A stretch of DNA of 64,000 bases from Zunongwangia mangrovi (GCF_900112105.1 NZ_FOKV01000002.1:62001-126000), one strand, 5' to 3'. Counted from the stretch's first letter, positions 37,238 through 46,400 are shown. Notes: a model not told the origin generated them from the letters alone. Program-made: numbers and translations.

Positions 37238-37365
37238 TGCAATTATAGACGGATAAATATTAAATGGCTGAATATCAAAAAATTAAAATTCAAAATAAAT
37301 CTAACTTATAGTGTTTTATCCAAATATTAGTTTCACCTTTGTACCACATAATTTAATATATTAAA

Positions 37366-37557
37366 ATGAATAAAGGAACAGTAAAATTCTTTAATGACAC
37401 TAAAGGATTTGGATTTATCACTGAAGAAGGAGTAGACAAAGATCACTTTGTACACGTAACAGGTTTAATTGACGAAGTACGCGAAGGCGACGAGGTTAAA
37501 TTTGATCTTCAGGAAGGTAAAAGAGGATTAAACGCAGTAAACGTAGAAGTTATATAA
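37366..37557 (+). CDS. Cold-shock domain protein (CspA family)
   Basis: A 63-residue single cold-shock domain. RNP1 reads K-G-F-G-F-I (residues 13-18) and RNP2 reads H-F-V-H-V. The N-terminal G-T-V-K-F-F-N pattern is complete. It binds single-stranded RNA and DNA and melts mRNA structure. Single-gene unit with a strong terminator. Confidence 0.95.
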   Translation: MNKGTVKFFNDTKGFGFITEEGVDKDHFVHVTGLIDEVREGDEVKFDLQEGKRGLNAVNVEVI

Positions 37558-37580
37558 CATATATTTTTTCAAGGTTTATC

Positions 37581-37615
37581 AAAAAGCCCATCAGAAATGA
37601 TGGGCTTTTTTTTTT
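37581..37615 (+). terminator. Terminator of the cold-shock gene
   Basis: Perfect 13-base arms AAAAAGCCCATCA/TGATGGGCTTTTT with a GAAA loop and ten T. Confidence 0.95.
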
Positions 37616-37695
37616 GAAATAATATTGGATTTTAGATAATACCCTTAAAAAATACTATATTTAAGATGCTTTTACTATAAATAAACTTTATTTAA

Positions 37696-37867
37696 ATGAA
37701 TTTATCGAACCCAAAGCTTTTAGGCATTATCGGTTTATTAACTGGCTTTTTTAAATGTTTATTTTTTTCAGGATACTCAACACTATGGAATTATAAGAGC
37801 TCTTTTTATAGGGATGGCAGTTGGATTCGTATTTGTATTTTTTTTAAAAAGATTTAGTAGCTCGTAA
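37696..37867 (+). pseudogene. Small membrane protein ORF with a 1-base frameshift in a T run
   Basis: From ATG 37696 the frame reads M-N-L-S-N-P-K-L-L-G-I-I-G-L-L-T-G-F, then reaches a run of six T (37747-37752). Removing one T gives a continuous protein of about 56 residues. It continues F-L-N-V-Y-F-F-Q-D-T-Q-H-Y-G-I-I-R-A-L-F-I-G-M-A-V-G-F-V-F with a final K-R-F-S-S-S and stop at 37867. This has two membrane helices and a short loop. Without the shift the C-terminus is unlike a protein. Possible causes are a sequencing slip, a dead gene or slippage-controlled expression. No family recognised. Confidence 0.55.
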
Positions 37868-37980
37868 TTGATATTATTGTAATGATCCAGTATTGACCTA
37901 TAATTTATATTATGTAAAATAGAATAATACAAACCTTAGCTCTATTAGAATAATTATAATTATACTTTTCAAATACGCTC

Positions 37981-38583
37981 TTATTTTCCAATTTCACTTT
38001 CGTCCTGTTCTTCCTCTTCTAAGCGATCAAATTTACCGGTATAAGAAATATTATCTCTTTGCGAGCTATTTACAGATGTACTGGCATTACCATTTGCGTA
38101 TAAAGTGATAAAAAACTGATAGTTCTCTGTTTCATCATTAGCCGTAAATTCGTAGCGCACATACTTTTTATTTTCGTTTTCCGTAATTTCCAGATCTTGC
38201 GGTATTCCTTCAAATTTAATTCCGCTACGATCATTATAACCGCCACCCATTTGCCGAACGCCAAAATATGGCAAATAAATATCTACAGAATCTCCCTTGA
38301 ATTTTATGTAATTAGTATTGCCTATTAGGTTTACGTTACCGCTATTAAAATTTGGGTTATTAATAAAAGTTACAGTATTTGCTCTCATGGGATTTGCCCA
38401 TCTATTTTCAATTTCGAATTCCTTTTTCTGTGCAAAGCTTTTCAAGTCTTCAAAACTAGTTATATCCTTCACAGTATAATCTGTCGCACCACAGCTTACA
38501 AGTATTAAAATTCCAAGAATTACAACAAACCTGGAATATAATTTTATACTCGATTTTATATATTTTTGACTATAATTTTTCAT
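37981..38583 (-). CDS. DUF4251 domain lipoprotein
   Basis: A lipoprotein of about 200 residues. The N-terminal signal ends in L-V-S-C at about residue 31. The domain at about 60-190 matches DUF4251 by pattern: I-K-F-K-G-D-S-V-D-I-Y-L-P-Y-F-G, G-I-K-F-E-G, F-x-I-T-L-Y-A-N-G-N-A-S and V-N-S-S-Q-R-D-N-I-S-Y-T-G. Function of this Bacteroidota family is unknown; it probably sits on the periplasmic side of the envelope. I chose ATG 38583 (M-K-N-Y-S) because the upstream ATG at 38619 adds a second hydrophobic lead. The tail is rich in E and D. Confidence 0.8.
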   Translation of the reverse strand: MKNYSQKYIKSSIKLYSRFVVILGILILVSCGATDYTVKDITSFEDLKSFAQKKEFEIENRWANPMRANTVTFINNPNFNSGNVNLIGNTNYIKFKGDSVDIYLPYFGVRQMGGGYNDRSGIKFEGIPQDLEITENENKKYVRYEFTANDETENYQFFITLYANGNASTSVNSSQRDNISYTGKFDRLEEEEQDESEIGK

Positions 38584-38983
38584 TTCTATTGTATTTAAAA
38601 TCAATAGTATAAGATACAAAACAAATTCTAATTTTACACTTAACCGATGTTTTTATTAATCGCTCGTGTTCTTTAGAAAAATAGTAATATAATTCAACTA
38701 AAATTGACTAAAGTTTCTCTTAATTCCATTTAAAAGCACTTTTAGGCCATTATTCAAAAATAAAAAAGAAGTAACACCTAAAAATTTAGGGTAATATTGA
38801 TAAAATATAGTTTTTTATAAAACTAACCCCTATAAAAAAAGGGGTGATATTCTAAAAAATTTGAGATTAACACATAGAAACCTATAAATTTTTAAATCTA
38901 TCTTAATTGTTTCTAAAAGAAGCCACAAAAACTTGTCTAAATAACGATTATTAGCTTTCTTAGGCCTATCAAAAAAAACTTTT
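38584..38983. other. Intergenic region before the hibernation factor gene
   Basis: 400 A+T-rich bases between the divergent DUF4251 (-) and HPF (+) genes. A short hairpin ACCCC/GGGGT lies at 38826-38845. No ORF and no clear TAnnTTTG box were found. It is probably the control region of the hibernation gene. Confidence 0.45.
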
Positions 38984-39283
38984 ATGGAAACGATTTATCA
39001 ATTTGTTGCTTTAAGTAAAAGCGAACGTTTGCAGAACTTTGTAAATGAAAAGCTCGAAAAAATAGAGAGAAAATATGACTTCATTACACGTGCTGAAGTA
39101 CATTTTAAAAGAAACCACGCCGATGACGACAAAGGGTTTATTTGTAATATAAAATTAAGTATTCCCGGGCCACAAATATTTGCTGAATCTAATGCCGATT
39201 CTTTCGAAGCTGCAGCCGCACAAACAGTAAAAGATCTAGATAAACAACTAGATAAGAAAAAAGGACAAATGCAAACGCATTAA
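38984..39283 (+). CDS. Short ribosome hibernation promoting factor (HPF/RaiA family)
   Basis: A 99-residue protein of the HPF/YfiA family. The N-terminal half has S-E-R-L-Q-N-F-V-N-E-K-L-x-K-I-E-R-K-Y. The C-terminal half has A-E-S-N-A-D-S-F-E-A-A-A-A-Q-T-V-K-D-L-D-K-Q-L-D-K, the typical second helix. It lacks the C-terminal dimerisation domain, so it is the short form. It binds the 30S decoding centre and silences ribosomes in slow growth. Single gene, ended by a shared terminator. Confidence 0.93.
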   Translation: METIYQFVALSKSERLQNFVNEKLEKIERKYDFITRAEVHFKRNHADDDKGFICNIKLSIPGPQIFAESNADSFEAAAAQTVKDLDKQLDKKKGQMQTH

Positions 39284-39330
39284 AACCATATTGAAGATAG
39301 TTATTTCCCAAACATAAATAGCTAAACTTT

Positions 39331-39363
39331 AAAAACCCTTTCAGAAATCTGAAAGGGTTTTTT
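39331..39363. terminator. Bidirectional terminator between HPF and aconitase
   Basis: Arms AAAAACCCTTTCAGA/TCTGAAAGGGTTTTT with a short loop, lying between convergent genes. Confidence 0.92.
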
Positions 39364-39396
39364 CATTTGTATTTTCAAAGCATTTGCCTTTAAAGC

Positions 39397-41391
39397 TTAT
39401 GCCTCTTCTTGCACTTGCTCTTCTTTTAAGCGTTCCTTAAACTCGTTAATGATACCTCCTTTTAGAAGGACAGTAATTTGGCGGTCACTTAAGGTATGCT
39501 TTGTCTCAAATTCGGTATTATCTCCGTTTTCCTTTTTCACGACAACCTTAATATTATTACGATTTTCTACATCTTCACGTAAGTTTTTAAAACTTACCGT
39601 ATCACCTTGCTCGATTTTATCATAGTCTGATTCGTCAATGAATTCTAATGGTAGAATCCCAAAATTCACTAGATTTTGCCATGCAATTCTCGCGTAACTA
39701 TTGGCAATAACAGCGTGCTGACCTAAATATTTAGGAGCAATTGCGGCATGTTCACGGCTAGAGCCCTGTGCATAATTATCTTTAGCAACTACAATATGGC
39801 CTCCCTCCTTTTCTTTGGCTTCCATAGCACGATCGTAGAAAGTTTCATCGACTACTGTAAATGCAAATTTACTGATCTCGGGGAGGTTACTTCTAAATGG
39901 TAAAACTTCAGCACCCGCTTTTAAGATTTCATCTGTAGAAATATTATCGCCCATTTTTAAAAGAACCGGTACATCAATTTCATCTGCTAAAGGTTCTATT
40001 GTAGGAAGCGATTTAATATTTGGTCCTTTTTCTAATTTTACTTCTTCCCCTTTTTCAGCAGGAGCCACAAGCATATCCTCATTAATAATCTCTATTTCTG
40101 GAGCTTCATATTTTGGATATTTCATATCGAAGATTTTTTCTAAATCCCTAGGATCTGTAATTTCTCCTGTTAATGCTGAAGCTGCCGCAGTTTCTGGGCT
40201 TACTAAATGAACCTGGTCATCTTTTGTTCCACTACGATCTGGGAAGTTTCTCGGCATAGTTCTTAAACTAATGGTTCCTGAAGCTGGCGCTTGTCCCATC
40301 CCTATACATCCCATACATCCAGATTGGTGAAAACGACCACCTGCTTTTATAAGATTGGCAAAAGCACGATTATCGATCATATTTTGGATGATCTGTCTGG
40401 AAGTTGGATTTATATCTAAGGAAACATCTGGATGAACAGATTTATCTTTAACTATAGCACCAGCTATCCAAAAATCACGTAATCCAGGATTTGCAGAAGA
40501 ACCAATAACTGCCTGACTTATTTTTTTACCAGCCACTTCTTCTATCGGAACAACATTTCCCGGACTGGTTGGTAAAGCGATTAAAGGAATTAACTCGCTT
40601 AAATTTATCTCATCATTAAGTTCGTACTCACAACCTTCATCTGGCAATAATTCTACCCAATCTTCTTCTCTCTGCTGTGCTTTCAAGAATTTTTTAGTTT
40701 CCTGATCACTAGGAAAAACCGTGGTAGTTGCACCAAGTTCAGCTCCCATATTTGCAATGACGTGACGATCCATCGCGCTAAGTGTATCTACACCCGGGCC
40801 GTAGTACTCAATAATTTTTCCTACTCCGCCTTTAACGTCATAGCGGCGAAGCATTTCCAAGATCACATCTTTTGCACTTACCCAGTCTGGTAATTTCCCA
40901 GTTAATTTCACACCCATTACCTGTGGCATTTTCACATAATATGGCTGTCCTGCAATTGCTGCCGCAACATCCAAACCACCGGTACCTATGGCTAGCATTC
41001 CCAAAGAACCTGCTGCCGGGGTGTGACTATCTGATCCTACTAAAGTTTTCCCCGGTTTTCCAAAACGCTCCATGTGCACAGGGTGACTAACTCCATTTCC
41101 TGGACGGCTAAACCATAAACCAAACTTTCTAGCAGCAGAAAGTAAAAATTTATGATCATCGGCATTTTTAAAATCGGTTTGTAATAGATTGTGATCTACA
41201 TATTGTACAGCGACTTCGGTTTGTGCTTTTTTTAGACCCATGGCTTCTAGCTCTAATTGCACTAAAGTTCCTGTAGCATCCTGAAGCAAAGCCTGGTCAA
41301 TCTTGATCCCAATCTCTTTTCCGGGAGTCATCATATCTCCTTCAAGTAGATGCTCTTTAATAAGTTTCTGAGTGACGTTTAATTTTGACAT
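39397..41391 (-). CDS. Aconitate hydratase (664-residue type)
   Basis: A 664-residue aconitase that isomerises citrate to isocitrate in the TCA cycle. The length and order fit the shorter aconitase/homoaconitase-related group rather than the roughly 900-residue AcnA. V-G-S-D-S-H-T-P and G-S-S-A-N-P are substrate loops. The iron-sulfur Cys pair lies in S-G-C-M-G-C-I-G-M-G-Q. The C-terminal swivel domain carries A-Q-G-S-S-R-E-H-A-A, which binds substrate. Single-gene unit; cytosolic. Confidence 0.93.
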   Translation of the reverse strand: MSKLNVTQKLIKEHLLEGDMMTPGKEIGIKIDQALLQDATGTLVQLELEAMGLKKAQTEVAVQYVDHNLLQTDFKNADDHKFLLSAARKFGLWFSRPGNGVSHPVHMERFGKPGKTLVGSDSHTPAAGSLGMLAIGTGGLDVAAAIAGQPYYVKMPQVMGVKLTGKLPDWVSAKDVILEMLRRYDVKGGVGKIIEYYGPGVDTLSAMDRHVIANMGAELGATTTVFPSDQETKKFLKAQQREEDWVELLPDEGCEYELNDEINLSELIPLIALPTSPGNVVPIEEVAGKKISQAVIGSSANPGLRDFWIAGAIVKDKSVHPDVSLDINPTSRQIIQNMIDNRAFANLIKAGGRFHQSGCMGCIGMGQAPASGTISLRTMPRNFPDRSGTKDDQVHLVSPETAAASALTGEITDPRDLEKIFDMKYPKYEAPEIEIINEDMLVAPAEKGEEVKLEKGPNIKSLPTIEPLADEIDVPVLLKMGDNISTDEILKAGAEVLPFRSNLPEISKFAFTVVDETFYDRAMEAKEKEGGHIVVAKDNYAQGSSREHAAIAPKYLGQHAVIANSYARIAWQNLVNFGILPLEFIDESDYDKIEQGDTVSFKNLREDVENRNNIKVVVKKENGDNTEFETKHTLSDRQITVLLKGGIINEFKERLKEEQVQEEA

Positions 41392-41605
41392 AGTTGGTTT
41401 CTTTTATCCCTTAAATTAAGAATAAGCGATAGAAGAAATAACCTCTTTAACAATAAGTTATATTGAAATTAAACAATTTTCGCATAGTTTTTAGAAATCG
41501 TGGAAAGATGGAAAAACTATAATCATTTTAAGTAGCAGCTTCTATGGATAAGAGATTAGTCTATTCAATCATAAATGAAACTTCAATTATATTCAGCAAA
41601 AAAAA

Positions 41606-41641
41606 TACCCTGTAATCTTCAATTTGAAAAATTACAGGGTA
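41606..41641 (-). terminator. Terminator of the MBL-fold-like gene
   Basis: 11-base arms TACCCTGTAAT/ATTACAGGGTA; on the minus strand the hairpin is followed by eight T. Confidence 0.88.
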
Positions 41642-41671
41642 CTACTCTCCTATTTGTCGGAGCGGTTTATA

Positions 41672-42391
41672 TTATTTGGTTCGGCTTAAACCGTTAAGAA
41701 TATCGATCTGCTGACCTTCATCTACATTAAAAGCGGGTTTTCCTTTTCTTGGGAAAAAATAGGTAAATTCATCTTCAAAAGCATTCCAACTTTCAGCAAG
41801 ACCAAAATCGTCGTTTTCACGCTTCATTTCTGGACGCTTAAATGTATTTAATTCTGAATCATAGTCAGATCCCACAGCATCGTCCCCCGGAAATAACATT
41901 CCGTCATTAATTTCAGAATATACTAAAACTGAAGCTCCACCATTTCCTGGAAGATCAATTACTTTAATTCCAAAATGTTTAAGATCGTTAGCCTGAGTAG
42001 TAATATCTTTTGTTTTAAAATCGTCTTTAAAATTGTTTCTTGGATGCGCGTAGATTGGAGCTCCGTTAGCATCTTCAGAAATTGTTTTTAGATTGGCATA
42101 CGCATCATCCAAAATACCATCACAGGTGATAAGAATTCCTTTGATCTGGTAACCTTCGTCAACTAACTTTTTAACGGCTGCTTTGGTATCCTCTTCAACA
42201 ACATCGATTAGGATAATATCTCTTCTGTTTATATGTCTTATTGCATATCCCTGGTTAAAAACACCGTCTTTCTCTTTTCCTTTAATTAAAAATGTATCTG
42301 GAATTAGTTTAAGAAATTTACCGGTTTCGCCTTGCTGAATATATTCAGCAGACTGGCTATGCAACACCTCCATTTTATCAACAGTCTTCAT
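41672..42391 (-). CDS. Metallo-beta-lactamase-fold-like protein with degenerate metal site
   Basis: A 239-residue protein with the layout of MBL-fold hydrolases: an early beta-sheet part (F-L-I-K-G...Q-G-Y-A-I), then L-V-D-E-G-Y-Q-I-K-G-I-L-I-T where the metal motif HxHxDH should follow. Here it reads T-C-D-G-I-L-D-D, with no His. Later P-G-N-G-G-A-S and L-F-P-G-D-D-A-V-G-S-D stand where G-H-T-P-G-S and the bridging Asp lie in active enzymes. So the fold seems kept while the zinc or iron site is lost. Function unknown. It is cytosolic and is a single gene. Confidence 0.65.
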   Translation of the reverse strand: MKTVDKMEVLHSQSAEYIQQGETGKFLKLIPDTFLIKGKEKDGVFNQGYAIRHINRRDIILIDVVEEDTKAAVKKLVDEGYQIKGILITCDGILDDAYANLKTISEDANGAPIYAHPRNNFKDDFKTKDITTQANDLKHFGIKVIDLPGNGGASVLVYSEINDGMLFPGDDAVGSDYDSELNTFKRPEMKRENDDFGLAESWNAFEDEFTYFFPRKGKPAFNVDEGQQIDILNGLSRTK

Positions 42392-42525
42392 ATAAATTGA
42401 TTTTTTTATTAGTTAGCTTGAAGATACGAACCTACTCAGCTTTTCACAAGGCTGTTTAGATGGGTTTAACTCGTATTTAGCAATCCATTAACGGACTATC
42501 AATTGTATTACGATTTCCCTTCAAA

Positions 42526-42549
42526 TAAAAAACCACCCGAAAAAGGTGG
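42526..42549 (-). terminator. Weak terminator of the OmpA-type gene
   Basis: Short stem CCACC/GGTGG with a 7-base loop; on the minus strand followed by TTTTTTATTT. Confidence 0.6.
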
Positions 42550-42580
42550 CTTGATTTTATATTTTAAACCGTAAGATATC

Positions 42581-43276
42581 TTAGTTCTCTGAAGTTTGCT
42601 GTTCAGCTTCTTGCTTAAGCTCTTCGTTGGCAACAATAGCAATTTCTACCCTTCTATTTTTAGAACGACCTTCAGCTGTAGAATTATCATATTTTGGTTG
42701 AGATTCACCATACCATTTAGTATCAAATCTACTGGCTGAAATTCCATGATCGGTTAGGTAATTCGTGACTGCCTGTGCTCTGTTTTTAGATAAAGTTAAA
42801 TTGTAACTATCACTACCAGTATTATCAGTATGCCCTTCAACTAAAATATTAGTATCTGGATATTCTTTAAAGATTCCTGCTAATTTATCTAAAGTTTCTT
42901 CAGACTTTCCATTAATATTATATTTTTCAGTAGCAAAATAAACACCGCTGTTTTCATCGAAAGTTACGTTGATACCTTCTCCTACACGTTCTACTTCAGC
43001 TCCTGGAACTTCAGTTTCAATTTCTTTGGCCTGCTTATCCATTCTATTACCAATGTAAGCACCGGCTGCACCACCTACAACACCACCAATAATGGCACCT
43101 AAAGCAGTATTTCCATCTCCAGTGTTATTCCCAATAACTCCACCAATGGCTGCACCACCAGCAGATCCTATAACAGCTCCTTTTTGTTTATTGTTTGCAT
43201 TTTGAATAGCATCGCAACTTACTAATACGCTTGCTGCGAAAAATACAGCTGCAATTTTATTTAATGTCCTCTTCAT
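42581..43276 (-). CDS. OmpA family lipoprotein with glycine-zipper domain
   Basis: A 231-residue lipoprotein. The signal ends in L-V-S-C (residue 21). A glycine-rich zipper (about 33-80, G-S-A-G-G-A-A-I-G-G-V-I-G and G-A-I-I-G-G-V-V-G-G-A-A-G-A-Y-I-G) probably inserts in the membrane. The C-terminal OmpA-like domain (about 110-215) has V-E-G-H-T-D-N-T-G-S, L-S-x-x-R-A-Q-A-V and G-x-S-K-N-R-R-V-E-I, with the Asp and Arg that bind peptidoglycan. It links the outer membrane to the wall, like YiaD. Confidence 0.93.
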   Translation of the reverse strand: MKRTLNKIAAVFFAASVLVSCDAIQNANNKQKGAVIGSAGGAAIGGVIGNNTGDGNTALGAIIGGVVGGAAGAYIGNRMDKQAKEIETEVPGAEVERVGEGINVTFDENSGVYFATEKYNINGKSEETLDKLAGIFKEYPDTNILVEGHTDNTGSDSYNLTLSKNRAQAVTNYLTDHGISASRFDTKWYGESQPKYDNSTAEGRSKNRRVEIAIVANEELKQEAEQQTSEN

Positions 43277-43327
43277 AATCTTAATTTTAATTGTTGTATT
43301 TCAAATTTTTAATCGATCGTCGAAAAT

Positions 43328-43807
43328 CTACTTAGTAAACATCATTCTTATTACAAAAGGTGATCCTTCTAAGGTGACTGTTTGTTCCCATACCATAGAA
43401 GTCCCGGTTAGATTCACAAGATTTAATCTAAAACCCTGATCACCATTAGTAGATTTATAGTTTTCGTTAACTGGCTTTAGTAAAAAGTCGTACATCCCCT
43501 GCGGAGTATTTTCTTCGTCGATAGACCAGATATAATATCGCGTTCCAGCAACACAATCGGCTCCAGAAACTTCATAAGTTCCGCGATTATTATTAGATAC
43601 AAAATCCCAGGTGCTTCCTTCGAAGCAACTTGCAGAAGCATCGTTAAATAGTGTTACATCAAATGTTCCCGTGTTGTTAGGGTAAGTAATATTGGTAAGC
43701 GTCCAGGTGCCATCAAAGGTTTTCCTAGCCTCTTTAGCTACTTTACTTGGTCCTCCACATGACACTAATACGACTAAAAGTGCCATAATTGAAATTACTT
43801 TTTTCAT
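43328..43807 (-). CDS. Lipocalin-like lipoprotein
   Basis: A lipoprotein of 159 residues. Start chosen at ATG 43807 (M-K-K-V-I-S), which gives a proper signal with lipobox L-V-S-C at residue 17; the upstream ATG at 43849 adds extra residues not needed. The mature part begins with a G-T-W-T-L lipocalin-type strand, has a Cys pair that could bridge (S-C-F-E and D-C-V-A), and ends with beta-strands. Bacteroidota lipocalin-like lipoproteins are of unknown ligand. It lies 51 bases before the OmpA-type gene on the same strand and may be co-transcribed. Confidence 0.8.
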   Translation of the reverse strand: MKKVISIMALLVVLVSCGGPSKVAKEARKTFDGTWTLTNITYPNNTGTFDVTLFNDASASCFEGSTWDFVSNNNRGTYEVSGADCVAGTRYYIWSIDEENTPQGMYDFLLKPVNENYKSTNGDQGFRLNLVNLTGTSMVWEQTVTLEGSPFVIRMMFTK

Positions 43808-43898
43808 GGTAGTAGTTTTTATAAATAAAAAACCAATGTAGCGCAACAAAAAAATTGGTGAGGTCTACATTGGGTTAATTTTCTTTAGCTGCCTGGGA

Positions 43899-44060
43899 TT
43901 ATCTTCTAAACAGTCTACTTATTAAAGAGATAACAAGTAATACTACAAAAATGTAAAAGATGATCTTCGCAATATCTGTAGCACCTTCTGCGATTCCTCC
44001 AAATCCAAAAATTGCGGCTACAATAGCAATAATTAGAAAAATTACAATTAAACGTATCAT
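43899..44060 (-). CDS. DUF1328 family small membrane protein
   Basis: A 53-residue protein, too short for ordinary ORF cut-offs. Two membrane helices (about residues 3-20 and 32-48) flank [14 protein letters not shown], the conserved loop of DUF1328/YtjA proteins. It ends in R-L-F-R-R. Function unknown; often found with envelope-stress genes. It stands 90 bases upstream of the lipocalin-like gene on the same strand. Confidence 0.88.
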   Translation of the reverse strand: MIRLIVIFLIIAIVAAIFGFGGIAEGATDIAKIIFYIFVVLLVISLISRLFRR

Positions 44061-44187
44061 AATAGATTTTTTTGATTAGCTAAGCCTAAATTAGTATAGG
44101 GATTCACCGTGAACAAAAGATTATTAATACTTTAACAGAGGTGCTGTTAACAATTCTTAATTAGATTCTGCTAAAAAATATTATTTA

Positions 44188-46185
44188 TTAATATTCTATT
44201 AATTCTTTTAATTTTTCCTGAAATCTTTGATATGGTAAATACCCAATTTCTAAAGCCGAATTAAACGGAATAGGCGTCTCTAAACTTCCTATTCTGAAAA
44301 CTGGCGCATCTAAAAATTCAAAGCAATTTTCGCTAATTTGAGCTGCTATCTCTGAAGCCATACTTCCGAATAAAGAATCCTCGGTAAGAATGATCACTTT
44401 TCCAGTCTTTTTTACTGAAGTGAAAATAGTTTTAGTATCTAAAGGCTGAAGTGTTCTAAGGTCGATGATTTCTATATTTTCATAAGATTCATTTTCAACG
44501 ATCTTACAAGCTTCCTGTAGCGCAGCACCATAACTAATAATCGTTAATTTTGAACCAGATTTTACAATATTGGCTTTACCGATCTCTGTAGTATAATGTC
44601 CATTATAAACTTTTTTCTTCTGTGTTCTATATAAAGCCTTATGTTCAAAAAATAAAACCGGATTAGGGTCATTAATTGCTGCAAGTAATAATCCTTTGGC
44701 ATCACTGGCGTTTGAAGGATATAAGACTTTTAATCCCGGAACTTTGGTAAACCAGGCTTCGTTAGACTGGCTGTGAAATGGCCCTGCTCCTACGCTTGCT
44801 CCGCATGGCATTCTAATTACTACATCTGCATTTTGCCCCCATCGATAATGTTGTTTTGCCAGGTAATTCACAATAGGATTAAACCCAGAACTTACAAAAT
44901 CTGCAAATTGCATTTCTACTATAGCCTTCATTCCTTTAATCGATAAGCCCGCTGCTACTTCTATAATTCCGCTTTCACAAATCGGGGTATTTCGAACACG
45001 TTCTTTGCCAAATTCTTCTGCAAATCCGGTTGTAATCTTAAACACGCCACCATATTCTGCAATATCCTGTCCCATTAAGATCAAGTTTGGATATTTTCGC
45101 ATCCCAATTTTCAAAGCATCGCTTATAGCGTCGATAAAGCGTAATTCTGTTTTTTCTTCGGAAATTTCAAAACGTTGATCTTCCTCCGATTGAAAAACAT
45201 CATTTAACTCGGTAGTTTCAATAAATTTAGGTAAATCATCTTCCGCAGTAATGGCTAAATGCGCTTCAATATCCTGTTTTATTTCCCATTTAATATGCTC
45301 GGCCCAATCCCAGTTTAAAATTCCGCAATCCAATAAATGCTTTTCATATCTTACGATTGGATCCTTCTTTTGCCAATGGGCTAAAAGTTCATCTGGAACA
45401 TAGGCTGTACCACTGGCCTCTTCGTGACCTCGCATTCTAAAGGTTTTAAATTCGATTAAAACCGGGCGTGGATTTTCACGGACATCTTTGGCGATATTCG
45501 ACAATTTCGAATGAATTTCTAAAATGTTATTTCCATCGATTATGTGTGATTCCATTCCGTATCCCTTCGCTCGATCAGCTAAATGCTCACAGCGATATTG
45601 TTCGTTTGTTGGAGTAGACAAACCGTAGCCATTATTCTCAATACAAAATAAAACAGGTAAATCCCATACGGAAGCAATATTTAAGGCCTCATGAAAATCG
45701 CCTTCACTGGTACCGCCCTCTCCTGTAAATACAGCACAAAGTTTGTTTTCTCGTTTTAGTTTATGCGCTAAAGCAATTCCATTTGCTACTCCCATTTGAG
45801 GACCAAGGTGAGAGATCATGCCTATGATCTTGTATTCCTGACTTCCAAAATGAAAACTGCGATCTCTACCTTTGGTAAAACCATTTATTTTTCCCTGCCA
45901 TTGCGAGAATAAACGGTGCAATGGTATATTTCTGCTTGTAAATACACCTAAATTACGGTGCATAGGCAAGACATATTCATCTTCTTTTAGAACAGACGTT
46001 ACTCCAACCGCAATTGCTTCCTGGCCAACACCTGCAAACCATTTACTTATCTTTCCCTGTCGTAATAAAATGAGCATTTTCTCTTCTATCAACCTCGGTT
46101 TTAAAAGACTTTTATAAAGATTGATCAAGAAGTCGTTTGGGTAGGCTTCAGAGTCAAAAATCATTTCAGTAGAAAGGTGATCCAT
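44188..46185 (-). CDS. 2-oxoacid dehydrogenase E1 component, fused alpha and beta subunits
   Basis: A 665-residue fusion. Residues about 15-320 form the thiamine-diphosphate-binding E1 alpha part (G-E-G-G-T-S-E-G...E-N-N-G-Y-G, with G-Q-E-A-I-A-V-G before it). Residues about 345-660 form the transketolase-like E1 beta part (G-Q-D-I-A-E-Y-G-G-V-F, E-M-Q-F-A-D-F, then a C-terminal L-T-E-D swivel domain). The enzyme decarboxylates a branched-chain or similar 2-oxoacid and passes the acyl group to E2. No E2 or E3 gene is near. Likely substrate is branched-chain oxoacids (inference). Confidence 0.93.
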   Translation of the reverse strand: MDHLSTEMIFDSEAYPNDFLINLYKSLLKPRLIEEKMLILLRQGKISKWFAGVGQEAIAVGVTSVLKEDEYVLPMHRNLGVFTSRNIPLHRLFSQWQGKINGFTKGRDRSFHFGSQEYKIIGMISHLGPQMGVANGIALAHKLKRENKLCAVFTGEGGTSEGDFHEALNIASVWDLPVLFCIENNGYGLSTPTNEQYRCEHLADRAKGYGMESHIIDGNNILEIHSKLSNIAKDVRENPRPVLIEFKTFRMRGHEEASGTAYVPDELLAHWQKKDPIVRYEKHLLDCGILNWDWAEHIKWEIKQDIEAHLAITAEDDLPKFIETTELNDVFQSEEDQRFEISEEKTELRFIDAISDALKIGMRKYPNLILMGQDIAEYGGVFKITTGFAEEFGKERVRNTPICESGIIEVAAGLSIKGMKAIVEMQFADFVSSGFNPIVNYLAKQHYRWGQNADVVIRMPCGASVGAGPFHSQSNEAWFTKVPGLKVLYPSNASDAKGLLLAAINDPNPVLFFEHKALYRTQKKKVYNGHYTTEIGKANIVKSGSKLTIISYGAALQEACKIVENESYENIEIIDLRTLQPLDTKTIFTSVKKTGKVIILTEDSLFGSMASEIAAQISENCFEFLDAPVFRIGSLETPIPFNSALEIGYLPYQRFQEKLKELIEY

Positions 46186-46201
46186 AGCGAAGAATTATAT
46201 T

Positions 46202-46209
46202 CAAATGTA
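46202..46209 (-). promoter_or_regulatory. Putative -7 box TACATTTG for the E1 gene (minus strand)
   Basis: CAAATGTA on the plus strand, 17 bases before the E1 start; fits TAnnTTTG on the minus strand. Confidence 0.5.
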
Positions 46210-46342
46210 ACCAATTAGAAAATGAGAAATCTATCATCTTCAGCAAAAAATCATGATCCCTTTAGATTATTATATCATTTAAAATACGTAATTTTAATAT
46301 TACATACAGCTATCGTATGTGTTAGCTAAGTCTTAAATACTG

Positions 46343-46372
46343 TTGAAATTGGCCTTTTTTTCATTAAGTTTG
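46343..46372 (+). promoter_or_regulatory. Bacteroidota promoter TTG-N19-TAAGTTTG
   Basis: A -33 TTG at 46343-46345 and a -7 TAAGTTTG at 46365-46372 lie exactly 19 bases apart, the consensus spacing. The start codon of the 2OG-Fe oxygenase gene is 28 bases on. The best promoter match seen in the window. Confidence 0.8.
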
Positions 46373-46400
46373 TGTGCTTTATCAATAAAAAAGAGATTAA

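Larger units (their letters stand above)
36940..37365. other. Intergenic region between the SusCD operon and cspA
   Basis: 426 bases. It holds the operon terminator at 36997-37028 and a possible promoter box at 37230-37237. Short open pieces at about 37040-37100 and 37120-37230 read like broken protein (for example L-L-I-G-P-R-G-E-I-D-D-F and T-S-T-E-D-I-I-N-Y-L) but have no start. I cannot tell a relic from chance. Confidence 0.4.

Noticed and set aside
39397-41391. Calling this gene LeuC or homoaconitase
   Set aside because: It is a single polypeptide with fused swivel domain and aconitase substrate loops, without leuD or leuB neighbours.
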